Positions 5,914 through 7,379 of a stretch of 7,379 bases of DNA are shown here, piece after piece. This DNA is from Pseudomonadota bacterium (lineage in GTDB: Bacteria; Pseudomonadota; Gammaproteobacteria; Burkholderiales; Eutrophovitaceae). A program made the translations under genes and the position numbers. How positions within the stretch are numbered: position 1 is the first letter of the stretch; every line of letters starts with the position of its first letter. The notes beneath the pieces are model-generated. The model worked only from the letters and a program-made list of their open reading frames with translations. It ran no database searches and was not told the origin of the DNA. The stretch covers positions 1-7,379 of the forward strand of contig PAHB01000119.1 in NCBI GenBank assembly GCA_002704665.1, read 5' to 3'.

Positions 5914-6164
5914 TGGCGTTAATGATTACAGATGCATGTATAAATTGTGATGTTTGCGAGCCAGTCTGCCCAAATGGCGCAATTGCCGAGGGAGAGGAAA
6001 TTTATGAAATTGACCCTAAAAAATGCACCGAGTGCGTGGGGCATTTTGATGTTCCCCAGTGCAGAGAGCTTTGTCCGGTTGACTGTATTCCTAACGATCC
6101 GAGAAATAAAGAAAGTGTTGAGGAGCTAAAGGTCAAATACGTCGCGCTGATGGCGCATAATTAA
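5913..6164 (+). CDS. YfhL/Allochromatium-type 2[4Fe-4S] ferredoxin
   Basis: This is a small cytosolic electron carrier with two [4Fe-4S] clusters. The 83-aa product begins MALMITDACINC and closely resembles the Allochromatium vinosum ferredoxin as I recall it. The first cluster motif is C9-x2-C12-x2-C15-x3-C19-P. The second is C38-x2-C41, an insertion of eight residues (VGHFDVPQ), then C50-x3-C54-P, with an extra Cys58. This insertion and the extra cysteine are hallmarks of the AlvinFd/YfhL group, whose clusters have unusually low and separated potentials. The ATG overlaps the coaD stop by one base (TAATG). The fdx-coaD pairing is common in gammaproteobacteria, although the physiological partner is not evident from the context. 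The stop (6162-6164) overlaps the convergent mutM stop. Confidence 0.96.
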   Translation: MALMITDACINCDVCEPVCPNGAIAEGEEIYEIDPKKCTECVGHFDVPQCRELCPVDCIPNDPRNKESVEELKVKYVALMAHN

Positions 6165-6979
6165 ATTTGACATTTTTCACAAAAATATGTGGCTCGTTGC
6201 AAATGAATTTGTTTAGAGATTTTCCGGTTGCATTTTTTACAAGGCATGCCTTTACGGTTATACACCAGATATTTTTGTTGAAAGTAGCCAGGTAAGCCAT
6301 CAATATTGACATAATCTTGCAGGGAGCTTCCCCCATGTTTTATTGCGCTTTTTAATGTGATCTTTATAGCTTTCACGAGCATATGACACCTATCTCTACT
6401 TAGCATTTTTCCCGGAAGGAACGGATGAATGCCGGCTTTATGTAAAGACTCGTTGGCGTAAATGTTTCCGACTCCAGCAACAATGGAACTGTTCATAATC
6501 AGCGATTTAATACTCGCGTTTCGTTTGTTTATATTGTCAAAAAGCCAGTTTTTATTGAATGAATTGCAAAATGGTTCAGGAGCAATTGATTTAATTAGTG
6601 GATGATATTTTGGGTCTTCACTTTCCCATAAAATTGCACCGAAACGCCTAGGATCATTGAATTTAAGCGTAAATTTACTGTTTAGCCATATTTCAAAATG
6701 ATCATGTTTTTCAGGTCTTGTTTTCTCAGGAACGATACGTAAAGTTCCGGACATTCCCAAGTGCACAATTAGCCATCCGTTTTCGCACTTTAACAGCAAA
6801 TATTTTCCACGCCTACAGATTTTATGTACTTTGCTGCCCACAAGTTTCTTTTTAAGAAGAGTGGTAGGTATTGGCCATCGCAGAGTTTTTTGGCGAGATA
6901 TTATTTTTGTTATAGTTTTATTTTTTAAATGCTCTTCTATACCACGTCGTGTTACTTCAACCTCAGGGAGTTCAGGCAT
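6161..6979 (-). CDS. mutM: Formamidopyrimidine-DNA glycosylase (8-oxoguanine glycosylase)
   Basis: MutM/Fpg removes 8-oxoguanine and formamidopyrimidines from DNA and cleaves the abasic site by beta,delta-elimination. The 272-aa protein begins MPELPEVEVTRRG, so Pro2 (the Schiff-base nucleophile after Met removal) and Glu3 are present. The catalytic Lys lies in RRGKYLLL (Lys59). VHLGMSGTL (72-80), FNDPRRFGA (107-115) and the H2TH segment around AGVGNIYANESL (168-179) follow. The C-terminal zinc finger has Cys247, Cys250, Cys267 and Cys270, with the conserved QRAT (261-264) in its hairpin. Residues 162-164 read MNS where E. coli has MDN, a small change. The start shares one base with the upstream gene's stop (TAATG). 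No Shine-Dalgarno is visible, implying coupled translation. Confidence 0.97.
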   Translation of the reverse strand: MPELPEVEVTRRGIEEHLKNKTITKIISRQKTLRWPIPTTLLKKKLVGSKVHKICRRGKYLLLKCENGWLIVHLGMSGTLRIVPEKTRPEKHDHFEIWLNSKFTLKFNDPRRFGAILWESEDPKYHPLIKSIAPEPFCNSFNKNWLFDNINKRNASIKSLIMNSSIVAGVGNIYANESLHKAGIHPFLPGKMLSRDRCHMLVKAIKITLKSAIKHGGSSLQDYVNIDGLPGYFQQKYLVYNRKGMPCKKCNRKISKQIHLQRATYFCEKCQI

Positions 6980-7379
6980 TAAGATTGGGATGATGCTGCT
7001 ATTTCATATGGGTCGAGCAGTCGGTTCCCCGCGTCTTCCCCTAGTTGGAAACCCATCATTTCATCTTTACGAACAAACAAGTAACCCTTAGGATTTTTAA
7101 TAATATCGAATTCAATGGTCTTGCCAGAAGTTGTGTGAATTTTGATGCCTTTTTTAGTATTTTTTTGATCTGAAGGAGTAGAGCTTAAACCCGACGTTAT
7201 CCCCCAGCCAATTACCCATTGATTTAGAATGTCTTGAGAAAGTTCGAGATTTCCTCTTTCTGTTAGTCTTCCCTCAACATTCCACTCTCCTTTTTCATTT
7301 TGTACAACTTTCCAGGTATTGAATGTTATAGAAGCGGGCACCTCTCCGATTGCTAGTAATTTATGGCTAAAAAACTTTT
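6979..7379 (-). CDS. Conserved hypothetical protein upstream of mutM, 5'-truncated by the window edge
   Basis: I do not recognise a named family with certainty. The minus-strand frame is open to base 7379, adding about 12 residues (K-F-F-S-H-K-L-L-A-I-G-E) upstream of the GTG at 7341, so that GTG is probably an internal valine and the gene continues to the right. The visible 130 or so residues have no membrane segment. They alternate short beta-like stretches with tryptophans (W-x-V, G-E-W-N-V, Q-W-x3-W) and end in a charged, loop-rich tail with NRLLDPYEIA. This is reminiscent of uncharacterised gammaproteobacterial proteins next to mutM and of DUF4340-like repeats, but that is an impression, not a search. 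Its stop overlaps the mutM start by one base, so the two are probably cotranscribed. Confidence 0.75.
   Translation of the reverse strand, partial: KFFSHKLLAIGEVPASITFNTWKVVQNEKGEWNVEGRLTERGNLELSQDILNQWVIGWGITSGLSSTPSDQKNTKKGIKIHTTSGKTIEFDIIKNPKGYLFVRKDEMMGFQLGEDAGNRLLDPYEIAASSQS

Noticed and set aside
6144..6156. GCGC-TGATG-GCGC hairpin at the end of fdx as a terminator
   Set aside because: The stem has only 4 pairs, lies inside coding sequence and is followed by no real T-run on either strand.
6831..7091. 86-residue plus-strand open frame across the mutM / hypothetical junction
   Set aside because: It is antisense to the catalytic N-terminus of MutM, with low-complexity, non-protein-like composition.
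7339..7341. GTG as the start of the hypothetical gene upstream of mutM
   Set aside because: The frame stays open to the window edge with protein-like sequence, so the true start is most likely beyond 7379.
1..7379. CRISPR array, insertion sequence, prophage, toxin-antitoxin or defence system
   Set aside because: There are no arrays of direct repeats, no transposase or integrase signatures and no unexplained coding space. All genes are housekeeping apart from one hypothetical.

Overview
The window is a compact, AT-rich piece of bacterial chromosome that looks gammaproteobacterial. The order rpoH-ftsX-ftsE-ftsY / rsmD-coaD-ferredoxin / mutM is the classic gammaproteobacterial housekeeping neighbourhood. 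The ferredoxin is of the Allochromatium/YfhL type, and RpoH is a canonical sigma-32 with an intact RpoH box. An aerobic, probably aquatic, non-enteric lineage is likely because a cytochrome-oxidase assembly pair (cyoE/ctaB-SCO) adjoins the block. The exact genus cannot be read from the sequence. There is no sign of mobile DNA, CRISPR, tRNA or rRNA, and no gene-free stretch exceeds about 85 bases.

Layout. Positions 1-1298 (+) hold the 3' part of the heme O synthase gene cyoE, which runs off the left edge, and an SCO1/SenC copper-chaperone lipoprotein gene 2 bases downstream. Both serve heme-copper oxidase maturation. Positions 1316-4785 (-) hold ftsY-ftsE-ftsX-rpoH, read right to left: the SRP receptor, the FtsEX cell-wall-hydrolysis control complex and the heat-shock sigma factor. 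Positions 4870-6164 (+) hold rsmD-coaD-fdx, a tight translationally coupled run starting from a divergent 84-base promoter region. Positions 6161-7379 (-) hold a conserved hypothetical gene (cut by the right edge) coupled to mutM (8-oxoguanine glycosylase). mutM collides tail to tail with fdx, overlapping it by 4 bases.

The most interesting signal is regulatory. The 82-base gap between ftsX and rpoH contains a near-perfect CIRCE operator (TTAGCACTC-N9-GAGTGCCAG, 16 of 18 arm positions matching consensus). It lies exactly over a plausible minus-strand promoter for rpoH, whose extended -10 and -35 fall in the two arms. This predicts HrcA repression of the sigma-32 gene itself, joining the two classical heat-shock circuits. 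A diverged copy of the same ~34-base module, with the same extended -10, lies upstream of ftsY in the divergent ftsY/rsmD promoter region. FtsY is also unusually short: an NG-domain protein with no acidic A domain.
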